The position numbers and the translations under genes are program-made. Below, in pieces: positions 51,701 through 64,000 of a DNA stretch of 64,000 nucleotides. Under the pieces are notes generated by a model. That model saw only the letters and a program-made list of their open reading frames with translations. It ran no database searches and was not told the DNA's origin. The DNA comes from Cardinalis cardinalis (Eukaryota > Chordata > Aves > Passeriformes > Cardinalidae). The stretch spans positions 5,325,034-5,389,033 of the forward strand of contig JACDOX010000007.1 in NCBI GenBank assembly GCA_014549065.1. The letters are read 5' to 3'. Each line of letters starts with the position of its first letter. Positions within the stretch are counted from its first letter, which is position 1.

Positions 51701-54700
51701 AATAAGTTCCACCTCATACAGTATTAACCATCTCACTTGACACATAAGCAGTTCTCTTAATTATTCAGTGCCTTGTTTATTGATATCTCCCTCAAAATTC
51801 AATTTGACCAGTACAAAATGGGTTGGGGTGGGGGCTTTGTTTTTCCCTAACAAGCTTGGTCACACCTTGCAAATTCTTGATGATGGTCAACTGTAGCTGC
51901 TGAAATGCCTAAACCTTCCTCAGGCTGTCAAAATCCATCAGGTTGACATCTCCCTGCCTCACTCCTGTCTGTGCTGAGCTGCTGTGGTTGNCGTCCTGTG
52001 GTGCCCTGTGCCACCACGCCTGGCTCCTCTTTGTGAAGGCTTCCTCCTGCATCCCAGAGATAGGACAAGGTAGCTGCCACTCTGAACTTCTGCATTTCCA
52101 GCGTCCAAACCTCCTGCTCTGCTAAAGGCCTTGCAGAGATCAGGCAAGGACAATATGGTATTCAAAAGAATTCACCACTTGGTGTGATTCTAGTATCTAG
52201 TATTCTTCTTCAGAGATTGGGATAACTTTTGAAGATCTCTAATTTTCAGACATATTAAATAGTAANTTACTTCTGAGCTGGAAGTTTTATGACCTGTGAA
52301 TTGGAGATTTGCTGTTGGCCACACTTAACTGAAAGTACTGAGACATGAGCTTGTTTAGGCTGGTAAACATAGCTGCTGCCTCACCAACTGGTGACATTAT
52401 TTCCTTCTGGATATTCCCTGTTGGCCTGCAAGTCGCTGCCAAGGTATATAGAGTGACTCACTCCTTGTAGTGCTTCCAAGATGGAAATTCTAAAGTCTAA
52501 GCTTGGAGGTGACAATAGTAATATTTTTTACTTGTTAGGCTAGGGGTGAGCCCAAAGGGGACACATTCNTATTCAGTAACTCCCCAGCTAGTGACTACCT
52601 TTGCTTACCGAGTGGATTTTTGTGAGGCTAGCTTTCTGTTTGGGAAATTTGCTCCGTCAGGCTTGTAGTTTTAGGGAGGATTTTATGTTGCTCTTTGGCA
52701 GAAAGCTCCCATTGTGAAGGAGCTCNGGCTGACGCTGCATAACATGAGGAGTCTCCTACGCAGCATCCTCCCCCAGGCTGCCAGCCCGAGAGCACGGTGC
52801 TGGTGCTCTGCGGAGCGGCGCNGAGAGCGCTGGGAGCTATTGGCTAACGTGATTATGAAGTTAGGAATCTCCTCCTCACTTCCTGTGGGCTGTGTAACAC
52901 AAGAGCAAGACTTTTTAATTAACACAACAATCTGAAGCGAGCAAAAGAGCAGAGCTCAGCTAAAACAATTTTCCCAGCTGTTTGGGCAAGCAGATGATGT
53001 AAAATCTGGCATGTTAACTTTACATTGGCCTTTGACTGATCTGACAGGAGAGGCATAAAACCAAACAGGACAGTGGTGCTTTCCCAGGAGAAATATGTGT
53101 TACAAATGAGATTCTCCCTTCTATTGACTNGCTTTTTGATCTCTGTGATGCCTAGCTGGTCTTGAATGCTTCACCACTCTTTCACTATACTTCAGGTAGT
53201 CTTAGTATCAGGATTTTCCAGATTTTTTTTCCACAGACAAGCAGGTAATTCATAGCTACAGCCCTTTAATTTCTTAAACTTNCAGTACTGTATCTGTGTA
53301 CTAAAAAGTGGAGACTAAGAGTTCAAGTGGATTCCTTTCAACTAACATGTCATTTGATTTGCCATGGTCAAAGGCCTGACTTGTGTGAAATGAACTGATA
53401 CAGACAATGGCAAGATGAGCTGTCTTGTGTAGAGTTTTAGCGTGGTGATGTCGTTGTTAAATTGCATCCANGCAGAAGGAAAAACTGGATCTGAGCAGAT
53501 ACATACAATCTGCCTGGGTAAGGAAAAGGAGCCCAGAAAAAAAAATTGTACTTCTCTGTTTTATTTTATTTTTTTCTCACTGCATCTCCCTGAATTAATG
53601 TGGTGTTAGCTGCTAAGCTAAGGACAGGTNTCCTTAACTTTGGAACTTGTTTAACCTGCCTCTTTGATGCTCTCTATCTGTCCTTCAGCATGGGAGGAAG
53701 CTCTGGGATCTTCCTGGTGTCTGCAGGAGGTGCCCTGCACTGATGCTTGTACAGAATAAAAGGTGCTGTGCTTTGGTTCTTGGCCACCTTAAAACATGTC
53801 CATAACACTTAACATAAGCACAAAGAAAACTTCCTTAACCTTGAGACTGAGTTGTTGGTTCTTAATGTTGATCTCTACACTGCAGCTGCAAAACCTTCTC
53901 AAGCTGGTAAACTGTAAATAAGATGTTCCATTAGCTTGTCTGTTATTAAAATACAGCACAACCTAGTGCTGAGTGTAAGTATCCTCCTCAAGAGCACCTT
54001 AGCAAGAAAGCATTTTAATCATATCTATGCCTGAGCCATTGTTTTGTTTTATATAGCTATTTGTCTTCACTTTTCACGTCCTTGGAATGCTTTTCTTCTG
54101 AAGATGGAACACATCATTGAATAAATATTCTTGTCTTGGTCACCATTTGGCTCCTGTTGTGGGAATTTAGTATGCATTTAGTAATGCTGCCTGATCTTAT
54201 TATTAAAGATCTTGCCAATTCCTGATGCTGTCTAGCAATTTAAGTGAGGTGAGGAAAGACAGAAAAGGGACACTAGGCTTTTGTCTAAAGAAAGCAGAAG
54301 GTGTTTTTAATTCATTCTTGTTTCATATGGGAGGCTAAGATGTGATCTGGCTGCTCATGGTAGAGCCCCTNTGGGACTGAAGGTGAAGAAGGTTCTCAGA
54401 AGCAGACACAAGAAGTAGTGAGCCAAGGTTACTGGTAGCAGTTCACTGTCTGTGGGCTGGGACACAGCTTGTGTCCAAGCTTGTCAGCTCAACAGGCACT
54501 TGCCTTTTGTATGGAGAGGATGCTTCTGTTGAAAGCATTNTTGGAAACAAACTATGCAGTGTAATGAAAATAAGTCCTAACATACATCATCTGTTCTTTC
54601 CTGCCTTTGAACCCTGTAAATCCCTCCTCTTTCCTTTAAAGCTGCTGGGCTTTGCATAACCTCTGATGTATTCTCCAGGTTTTTAGTTTAACCATTTTAA

Positions 54701-57235
54701 TGGGAGCTTAGTCTCCCGTGAACAGTAAACTTTTATTTTTAGCATTTCAGGATTCACAGATGAAAAGGACTTTATGTAATTAGTTCTCTTGTGTGGGATG
54801 CTTTTCTTTAAGGTGTCTTTTCTGGAACTTGAAATGGCAGTAAATCAGGAGGAGCAATTCCACACTAAGGAGTTGTACAGCAGTAGTCTGGCCACAACTC
54901 AATTTTCCAGCTACAGGAAAATTCATGTCCTAACATAGTTTGTGCACTTAGAGCACAGATCAGACTGTGAAAGCTGTATGTTCTGTCAGGTAGATGTCTG
55001 CCCCTACCCCCCAACAATCAACAGGCAAATGTGGTGATGACTCAGTGTTATTATCTCTTGTGTAACAGGAAAACTGAGATCNTTAAGGGAATTCCCAGTG
55101 GCATGAATACTGGGTGTACCCGTGGCATTGGGAACCTCCGTTCATTGTGGCAGGAGATTGTTAGCAACAGAGATGAGGGCTGAACTTGNGCAGTGCCTGT
55201 GTTTAGCATCTCTGGAGCAGCCGTGCCAGTCAAACCATGAGCAGAAGTGCCATCCTTGCTGCTGCTACAGGCAGAGTTATGCTTTCATTAAAAAAAANCA
55301 AACTTGTTTGGGTAGAAGCTGTACGTCTGTATTTCTGTGTAACTTTGCTGGTGAAATACATAGAGTAACTGGTGCTCCCAGGAGACATGTCAATGCTCAC
55401 ATCTGCCAACACGGATACTCATTAAGGAGGCAAAATGTTTGCATGAGGCCTGAATTATATTTAGTAAATAAAGTTTTCTTACATTTNAGCCAGTAAATGT
55501 CAGCTTCACTTGCCATGTGTCATGTTTTGTTCTGATATCNTGGCACCTGATCTAATTCTTTAATTTCTGAATAATCGCTTCCTGTCTGCCTCTCCCTTGT
55601 TTGTATCATGTGCTCATAGGAAGAAGCACTTTTTTAAAGGAAAAAGTGCACCAGCCACGAGCTTGCCACGCTCACATAATGATGGAGCATCTCAAAAATG
55701 GAAAAAAGAAGCCAGGTTTTAAGCAGTGTAAAGATAGGTGGTGTACTTGGGATTTTTTTCTCCTGTTTGTTTTTTCAGTGTTGCAGATCAGTGCTTAATG
55801 TTCTAGGAAAAGAGAAACTTCACAGTCCAGTTAGTGGTCATTTGTGGGATAAGNCCCTCAAGTATGCAGGTGCTGTGAGTGTCAGCAGATCTTGGGGAGT
55901 CTCCTCAGGGAGAAAGTTTGCCCAAGCTGCAGCCTTTAATTATTTTGTGTACCTAATTGGGTATGGAGCTGTAGCCAGTGATGAAGAAAGGAATACAGCA
56001 TTATAAAAATGTTACAGAAATCACTTAGCCAGTAACTCTACACAGCTGATCCTTCTGCCTGAATCACCATGATCCTTTAAGCTGCTTCTAAGAAAAACAT
56101 GCACTTTACTGGCAGAACTGGGTATGAGAGTTAAGGGCCTCCTGCTTTCTGATGATGACTGGGGAAGGTTTTTGCTAATCTAACATTAAAANTAACAATT
56201 GATTTTGTTTTAAGCAGTGGAAGCCATGATTCTTGTATGTTAGGCAAGGCTTTATTTCTGTTTTGAGGATGAGGGGTAGGGACATAGCTGTAACCCTCTT
56301 GCTTCATGGTGTTAAGGCAGCAAAGGAAACAAGGTGACATGCTGCTGAAGCCCAGGTAAGGGCCACCATTGCAGCAGGGCTTATAGGAGCCACAAAGAAA
56401 TGTGCCATGTGTGTGAATGAGTGTGAAGACCACAAGGACTATGATAAATATCACAGTGAGAGCCTGAGAGATCAAGCTTCTTTTCATTAAATATCCACTG
56501 CTGTGCTGGGTAAAAAACGAAAAAGTATTGTGGAGCCTCTTCCTCCACCAAGGTGGCCAGCTNGTCCTTGGCTCTGTAAGGAGGGTGTACATGGGGCAAA
56601 CACAGGCAGCCCTCCTTGGACTGACATTTTTTTTCCTTAGCTTGTGGGCAGGGCCTCAGGGTACCGCAGTAGCAGTGTTCAGCTGGGGGTGGCTGTCCAC
56701 TGGGGATGGAGTTGGCATTTTGTTTCCCAAGTGGGAAGTTCTTCCCAGCCTCTCTCTGTAGAGCAGGTCGGCTCTGCACTGCCTGGCACATGGCTGGGCC
56801 TCTGCAGGAGTGACTGAGCTCTAGAGAAAAGTCTCCTTTGCTTCTGCCCTCATGATCATTCAGGAAAATTCTGACTTTGCACTTGGCAGGCAGCTTTTAC
56901 TGCTTTGCAACCTGTCCTCAGGAAAGAGGGCTTCCTGGCTTTTGCTTTGTTTATAATCGGGAAGAAGATGATTTCCATTTGNGAGGTGAGCAGCCATGTC
57001 CTCTGGAGGGGAAGACTGCCGCCAGCTTGGGGAAGTGTTACAGATGCAATTTGAATTGTAATAGACTGGGCTCTTGACCTTGCTTCTCCTCTGTCTACTA
57101 GAAAACCAAACATTAAATATATCTATATAGTGGGTGTCTGCAACTTTTCTGCTTTGCACCAGCAGCACTCAGAAGTTGCTCCTCCCTTGTCCCCCACCAC
57201 CTGAGGAGCCCACGATTTTGCTTCACNTGCTGGTG
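48717..57235 (+). other. PARD6G: PARD6G intron 2, fourth part: nothing coding recognised
   Basis: This is AT-rich intronic DNA containing a small GC/CpG-rich patch at 52.7-52.86 kb. Overlapping minus-strand open frames at 56131-56791 include a hydrophobic segment, but no family is recognised and ambiguous bases interrupt them. No supported gene, RNA or transposon. Confidence 0.65.
52700..52860. promoter_or_regulatory. Small CpG-rich patch with CCAAT-like motif
   Basis: About 160 bases contain roughly ten CpGs within otherwise CpG-poor intron, including GCGGAGCGGCGC and GAGAGCGCTGGGAG, followed by CTATTGGCTAACG (an inverted CCAAT box) and an ETS-like ACTTCCTGTGG downstream. It could be an enhancer or a minor promoter. 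The motif calls are by eye. Confidence 0.35.
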
Positions 57236-57662
57236 CTCCTTTCCAGTGCCATCATCTCCGTGCGGGACGCACCGGTTTGCGCTGGCCGGACTCCTTGGCG
57301 TGGATGGATGATGACTGGCTCAGACCTGCTTCTGCCAGGGCTCCGTGCTGCTCCTCCTCCTCCTCCTGCCCGCGGGCCTGCTCCTGCCTGCCCCGGCCTG
57401 CTGCAGCCTGGGGAACGGGGGGCTGGAAAACGTGTCTCTGCAGGGGCAGCGCCGCCTGTTCCTGCCCCGCCAGAACACAGGAGATAAGCTGTCTGGGATT
57501 CCCACAGTCCCAGCAGCCAGGAGGGCATCCCGGTGCATCCGGAGGCCNCAGGTGGAGGCAGGAGCCTGCCAGTGCCGTAGGGCCCGGGGCATCCGGGGCA
57601 GCGGCTGTGCGGGGCTGATGAGAGGGTGCAGCTGTCGGGGCTGGCCACGGCCGCTGTTTGTC
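57236..57662. promoter_or_regulatory. Orphan intragenic CpG-rich island in intron 2
   Basis: About 430 bases are strongly GC-rich, with roughly 26 CpG dinucleotides by hand count, and stand out against AT-rich, CpG-poor intron on both sides. It carries CTC/TCC repeats (about 57347-57370) and overlapping open frames on both strands. One + strand frame (57315-57668) encodes a Leu-rich stretch (VLLLLLLPAGLLLPAPA) that looks like a signal peptide, but it has no in-frame ATG. Candidate roles are an alternative or antisense promoter, an enhancer, or the first exon of an unannotated transcript. No known protein is recognised in any frame. Confidence 0.5.
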
Positions 57663-60600
57663 TTGTGACTAACTGACTGCAGCCAGCAAAGTTTGGGAGA
57701 CTCCCAGAGGTCGTGACTTGAAAGACAAGTGTTGTAATTAATTTCTTATGCCACGCTTGTTTTGAAGCCTTTTTAATTCCATGATAAGAGGCAGAATCTG
57801 GACTTCATTTACAATCTGCTGGGTTGGAGGCAGGAACCAGAAAAGTGCTTTGAGAAGCACTGCAAATGTTTTTCTCTCCCTCCCCTCCTTTGCAGGATGT
57901 ATGTGGCATTATCACACCACAACAGTGAAGCTATAAAAACATTGTTGTGTCCTTTTTTTTTTGAAGAGAGAAAACATAACCTTAGAAAAAGTGTTGACTG
58001 CATAAAACCACATCTTTCTCAGAAAGTCTGGTAGCAACTTCAGAACACTTCAGGATAAAGGTGTGGAAGAGATTGACATTTATTTCTTTGAGACTTATAT
58101 TTTCATTAAATATGCACTTCTCCACAGTTCAGTGACTTTTTAAAAATAATTTTTACTGGAAATTTTGAAGAATAAGTAAAAAGGCACTTCCTAGCTTGCC
58201 TGTCTGAACTAGCTTGGGATGAATAAGGTGTTACTCAGCAAAAGAATGCATGAGAAAGAATTACTTCAGAACAGAAAACAGTCTTTTTTGTAGTATCCTT
58301 GTTTGTCACAGATTTAATATTTGTAGCCTTTGAGTGTCTCTCTTGCCACCTTTGAATAAGTGCTTCCAGTTCTGGGATATCTGGTCCTTCCAAGAAGGAA
58401 AACTGCTTGCATGCTACAGAAACATGATTAGCAGGTAGCTGAGCACNGGGCAATAAAAGAATCTTGATCGCTATCAGTTTTGCTTTTAGCTATGGAGGGA
58501 GGATCNCCCTAGACTGGAGAGGAGGAGAGCACCTGGCAGAGAAGTGGCATAAGTGGCAGACAGTAGCAGAAGGGAGTGTGAAGTACCACACTGGCTTTGG
58601 GTTCCCTTGGTGAGCCGCAAACTGTATTAGCTGGGTAATAGAGATCCTGCCTTCCTCACCTCTGTTGGCTGTTGAAATGATCTTTGATGCTGATCAAGTT
58701 ACCTCTGAACAGAGGAAAAGGCTGTGTTTTAATATTTTCATTTGTAGGATGATGGTGATCAGGTTCAGTATTGCAGCCCTTAAAAATAATTTTCTTTCAC
58801 CTATGCCTGTGTAACTAGCCTCATCATGTACATACACCATCTTTATTTTATGCTGCTTGATGTTGTGCTGCCTTTTTAAGCTACATTTGAAGCTTCTCCT
58901 GAGACTAGTATGAGACAAAAATTTTGTTTCTTTTCAGAGGTATAAAATTCATATTCTGAATTCATATGATCTTGAGGTGAATTTATTTTTATTACTTGTG
59001 GTTTTTCCAAATATTGCAGCTATGAAAAATAGAATTATATTCTCCTGAATTTGCTCTTTGGCTCAATCTGTAAACATTTCATGCCTTCCACACTTTAGAC
59101 TTGTGCAAGAAGTAATATTTTCTACTACCAATTGGGAAACTGTTGTATTCAATATTCACTTGATAAAATTTACCACTTTTTGTGTCATTAATGAGATTTT
59201 TATTGTATCTGCACTGGCTAATAAGGGTTATTGCAGTTTTGTCTCTCATTTTGTTTTGCATAACACATACACATTTTCTGTTGGAAAAAGTGATTCCTTT
59301 AGTGCCTGTTTGAGGGAGCAAATGGTGCTCCCCTCAATTGCTTGATCTGATTGAATGGGTTGGTGTTTGCAGTTGAAAATGGAGTGGCTGAAGTAGAATA
59401 ATTAAAGGTTGCTTTTTAATAACTTTAAATCTTAAGTTATAACTTGCTGAATAGATTGTATGAAATTATCGGTTGTCGAGGGTGGTTTTGAGAGTGATTT
59501 TTTTTTGGCCCTCAAACATCTTTGAATAGGTTTGATAGCCCTCCCATTTTGGTGCCATCAGCTGAATGAATACAGTTGTTGATGCTTGCTGGGAGTTGTT
59601 GGATACATGGTGCAGGCCAGCAGGAGAGCTGTTTATAGGTGATGCTGTTGCCCTCTGCATGCATCACCAATCCAGTACTGCTGCTGGGTGTCCTCACTGC
59701 TGACTGTCCTGGGAAGCCAGCTCACCATCAAAACCTGCCTGGGGCAGCATCCGTGACACGAACATAATAATGATTGATATCTGAGAAGTGCAGCAGAAAC
59801 ATGACTCCTCCCAACTTCTGACTGACCTCCCGCAGGAAGTGGGAAAGATTAACCAATACTTTAAAGAAACCCGGCAATGAAGCCAAAGCTCAAACCCCAC
59901 AATTTTCTTGTGCTGTAATAACATAATCTTGGCATAATGTGGTTTGTGGAAAGCAGCAATGGGAGAAAAGCTGTTGTNGGGAGAAAGCTGTTGTTTCTGG
60001 CATGTTTTAGGATAGAAGAGAAGTTGCATATCAAACTTAGAGGAAGAAAACCCTGAAAATCCTAGTAATCACTATCTGTACATCCACTGTAAAATTTGAA
60101 GTCCTGTAGTTGGCTTATGGGACAGTTTGGAAAGCTGGGTTTTGATATTTTGGAGGACAAGAATAACTTTGGGAGGCACATACCTGGATGGTTACTTATA
60201 TTTGGTAGCACCCATCTCTTCCAAAGGCCTCACTTCTTTCATGGGACAAACTTGCAGGTCGTGCTTCTGCTCCATTGAAGCAGGGCTGGGAGTCAAAACC
60301 AAGGGCCTCCTGCTGGGAAAATAAGAGATTCAGCAAGGGAACAGTGGCCTCTGATGACAAGAAGTGAGAAGTGCAGGAGGCCACGCCAGGAGCACAGGCT
60401 AAAGTCCCAAGGATTTGATTGTCTCCATCCTCAAGGCAACCAGCTTAAAAATAATTTTTATACATGTCTGACACTGTAAAGAGACAGAGATTAATGAAAT
60501 GCTAGTTTTGACTGCTGTAACATGCTAAACCAAAGAACAAAATAACATTTATGTTCTTGAAAGAATGCAGGATATTACAAGTTTATAAACATGTTGGAAG

Positions 60601-63600
60601 TAGAGATACATTTGTGTTAGGTTTTAATCCTAACCTACTAATGAACACTTTCTAAGCAGAAAGGCAAATTTATCTCTCTAGTGCTGACAGAATCACTGCA
60701 GAAAGAAGGTTGCCTTTTGCAAAACTGCAGTTTATTCGGCATAGTTCCTTCTTCGAAAGTGCTGTTGAGTGTTAATGATAAACTATAACACTTAGGTGGT
60801 CTTCTAAATGCTGATGAGATTGTGCCCAGTTTCTTCTGATATAGTTATATGAGGGGAGAGAGGGAGCCAGTATCCATGTGTGGGTCTGTACACGTGTGGG
60901 ATACATTACTTGATTTTTGACAGAATAGCAGCTACAGCTTCTTTACCTACAGTGTGGTTTTTTTGTTTGGTTCACCCAGAGGTTGCTGGCAGCAGTATGG
61001 CTGGTTTTTTTTTAATATTCCTGCAACACATACAATGCAATGTTAGCATTCAGAAAACCTTCTTTTTCCCGCCATTAAATACTCCTTGATGAGCAGTATT
61101 GGCACTGGTCCTCCCCCCAAGTCATAGTTCATTTTGTATCTGTTTCCTCTTAAATCCCTTTGCATGCAGTCAGCCTTACAGGTCATAAATGAGAGACTGC
61201 CAGCTTATTTGCTGTCTGATTGCTTTCACAAATGCTTCTGGTGTTGATCTTTCTGAGAAAATAGAAAGCGATTGCAGTTTCTGTCAAACATGGACAGTGT
61301 TTTGTAGCCGGGACACAGAAAGGTAGAAAGGTTAAACGTGACACGTTCCCTTGAAGTGGCTTTATGACTGCTGCTAATTTGAATGCTCAGTAATAGAGAT
61401 CTGCTGGATGGAGGGGTTACCCTTCACTATTAATGACTCATTGGCCTCCTTCCCAAGCTGCCTGATGTGCCGCTCTCCCTAGTGGAAGTAATTTTGTCTT
61501 TGAAGTACTTTCCAGGGCTGTCAACTAGCGTTCCACAGTTCCCAGAGGAAATAATAAGCCATGAGTGCATGTACACTGAAAATGTAGAGTCTGAAACGAA
61601 CTGTTCCTATAGGAGCCTGGCAGTCTGCTTCTCTGTGGAATTCAGCTTGTTTATACAATCTTATCTGGCTAAGCTTTGGTATTTTATCTGGCAGGCAGTT
61701 CCTATGAAAAGCAGCTGTCCAAGCAGTGGGAGTGGTGCTCCTGGTGGTTTTTTCAGAAGGTCTATAATTTCTTGTTTCATGTAAATTACAGAAATACAAT
61801 ACTCTCTTGGCTACAACCAAATGCTCTAAGCAGTTTTCTTAGCCTTATAAATAGCCCTTTAGTATGCTCTGCTGTTCTGTCCTGTGTGACTTAACGATAA
61901 GATTTGTGATGCCCAATAGGAAGATGTAAGGTGTTCTGTAAAGCCACAGGATGACTACAGAATTGTTAGGAGAGCAAAGTTATAGATTTTACAGGTATTT
62001 TTTTAACCATCACCATCACTGTTGTCAAGAAAATGAGCACAGTCTCCATCTCTGCATGAAGAGATCTGTACATCTATCTTCTCTAACAGAAAGGTCCCTA
62101 TGGGTAAGTAGGTAGTTTTAAAAAAACCCAAAACCACCTCACTGACCAAACACATAGTAACAGAAAAGACTCAGTCAAAATACTTAAGATTTAGTGTAGC
62201 TCATTAATAGAGAAAATGTTTCTTCAAATGTGCTGAAAGCTGAAGCTTTTGAGGAAAAGAGCGGCTATTCAGTGCCTACAGAGGTGTTTGATGTATGTTT
62301 TATGTAGCTTTGGGTTGCAGATTCAAGCAAGAGAGAGAAAAGGTCAGGAGTTCTTCTCCAACTGTAGTAAATTATGTTCCTCATCTCTTTTGACAGGAAC
62401 AGTGTTTTCAGTCAAAAGCAAATTATGGGCACAAGTAAAATTCAGTCCAAGTCTGTTAAAGTTTAGTGATTATCCAGGATTATCCATCCAGTTCGTAGTA
62501 CATCTTATCTGAAAGCATTGCATTTTGTAGATTAAAATGATCCATATAATCTGGTGTATTCCAAGAAATGAGGAACATGTTCAAGACCTAAAAGACTAAT
62601 CCTCCCTCTGTCACCTGTATATATAAGTAACATTTAAGTCTGGCCTCCTTTGAGACATAAGAAAATATGAGTCCCTGTAAGATTCAGTGTTTTAAGCATT
62701 GTTCAGATGTGCCATTTGATGCCACTTCTCATGCTAGTGTACATACTGAGTTCTATAGACCCCTTCTGTTCTGCAAAAGGAGAATTTGATATGGCAACAA
62801 ATGAAAAATGAGCTCTGTCTGGTTCCATATGGTACATTCTGGTCTTGCCTGAAGCCTGGCATCAAGCAGAGTCCATTTCTTTAGCTGAAGCAGCATTCCT
62901 GCTTGCAATCCTGTATGGTGAGAAACTCAAAACCTAACAAGTCGCTGACCTTCATTAAAAGAGTGTCATCATAAATTATGCACTGATACAGTTTCCATTT
63001 CAGCCTGACACATGCCACCTGAGCAGTTTAGTACTGGTCACCTTTTTGTGACTACCCCACAGCTGATAAAAGTGAATGATGTTGGCTGAGGTCTCCCAGT
63101 TCCCTTGTCAAGAAGGAAATTTTATTTTCATTTTGGCTGGGATTGATGACTTTCTGCTGCCACAGCAACAGCTAATGATGTTAAACTTCAGTTGACATAC
63201 TTTGCTTTATTCCTGCAGCAAGAGTAGTGGTTCTAAATAACATTGAGGGTGTAGCTGTTTTGTTCTACAGGATGGTTTTGTTTGGTTTTACTGTTATTTT
63301 TTTAATTTAAGGTGATGTCTCAAGTGAATGTAACCGCTAGAGAGTGGGTTATGTGGAATTCAAGTAATGTAATAATCCCTGTATTGTCAAAGAGCATATA
63401 TCCTGAACTTCAGATTTTTTCTAGAAAATAAAGCTAATATTTTTTCTTAAAAACTCTTCAAATTAGCTCTCACTTCTCTAACCTGTAATATCTTTTAACA
63501 GTTTTTACCTGTTACAATTAGATTTCATCTTCTTCATATAGAACCCCATTTATAGTCAGAATTGGAAACTACTGCTTGGCCACTGTTTTAAAAATAAAAC

Positions 63601-64000
63601 TCCAGTCATCAGCAGGACATGGACTTCATTTTTTAACATGGTCCAGCCCTGTAATACTAAATCCTAGAACAGTCAGTGGTCCCACACTGAAGGTAACCTC
63701 CATCGCTTGTAATGTAATCCCTACTCATGCCTGGTTTGTGTTTGGAGGAAAAAGTTAGCATTTGTATGGTGAGAAGGGCTTTTTGTTATTAAAGGGGGTG
63801 GTTGTTTTGAAGCTGTTCAGAGGTTAGGAATGCTGGCAATCATCTGGGGAGACTGGTTAGTGGGCTGAGCACAGGTGAGGAGGTCACAGGCACAAAACAA
63901 CGACTTCTTTTGTGCCAGTGCCCTGATGGTGGTTCAGCTCAAGGGAGATGCCTCAAAAATTACTTCTGTGTATTAGGAGGGCCATCATACTTCTGTGTCT
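57663..64000 (+). other. PARD6G: PARD6G intron 2, last part, continuing beyond the window
   Basis: This is AT-rich intronic sequence to the window edge, with a short 18-base-period duplication at 59961-59994. There is no sign of the large third coding exon, which in Par6 genes carries the semi-CRIB and PDZ domains and would be an obvious long open frame. Intron 2 is therefore longer than 46 kb here. Confidence 0.75.
59961..59994 (+). repeat. Short tandem duplication, period about 18
   Basis: GGGAGAAAAGCTGTTGT is followed, after one ambiguous base, by GGGAGAAAGCTGTTGT. The ambiguous base exactly at the junction suggests an allelic or assembly ambiguity in repeat length. Confidence 0.75.

Noticed and set aside
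61467..61784. 105-codon + strand frame
   Set aside because: An opposite-strand frame of equal size overlaps it and there is no recognisable family.
1..64000. Search for endogenous retrovirus, DNA transposon, tRNA, rRNA, CRISPR or bacterial genes
   Set aside because: No reverse transcriptase, integrase or transposase frames, no paired long terminal repeats, no regular spacer arrays and no RNA gene signatures were seen by eye. A dedicated search could still find small degraded pieces.

Overview
This is eukaryotic DNA, most likely from a bird. It contains the 5' portion of one gene, PARD6G (Par-6 family cell polarity regulator gamma), on the + strand. The host call rests on vertebrate-style exon/intron structure, a CpG-island promoter, long AT-rich introns, and at least three 3'-end fragments of CR1 LINEs, which are the typical interspersed repeat of birds and are also found in other sauropsids. 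I see no bacterial genes, operons, CRISPR arrays, recognisable tRNA or rRNA genes, or complete mobile elements. The species cannot be fixed from the sequence.

Layout. Positions 1 to about 4.28 kb are 5' intergenic DNA with no recognisable gene. About 4.28-5.6 kb is a CpG island that carries the promoter, a 424-base assembly gap (4391-4814), and coding exon 1 (4821-4892, 24 codons, starting in a good Kozak context). Intron 1 runs 4893-17651 and contains simple repeats, a G-quadruplex-type G-rich tract and, 90 to 160 bases before the next exon, a CR1 fragment. Coding exon 2 (17652-17874, 74 codons plus one base) encodes nearly all of the PB1 domain. From 17875 to the end of the window (over 46 kb) is intron 2. 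No PDZ-encoding exon was found, so the remaining roughly three quarters of the protein (semi-CRIB, PDZ, C-terminal tail) must lie downstream.

Intron 2 holds two further CR1 fragments (29.4 and 37.7 kb), short tandem repeats, a 16-base perfect palindrome, a GC- and CpG-rich patch at 52.7 kb, and a clear orphan CpG-rich island at 57.24-57.66 kb. That island is the most interesting unexplained element in the window.

Functionally, the two exons together give the N-terminal 98 residues of a Par6 protein, the part that docks onto the PB1 domain of atypical PKC in the apical-basal polarity complex. Nearly all other open reading frames are short, overlap on both strands and have no recognisable family, so they are treated as chance. 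Isolated single N bases are scattered throughout and probably mark ambiguous or heterozygous positions.
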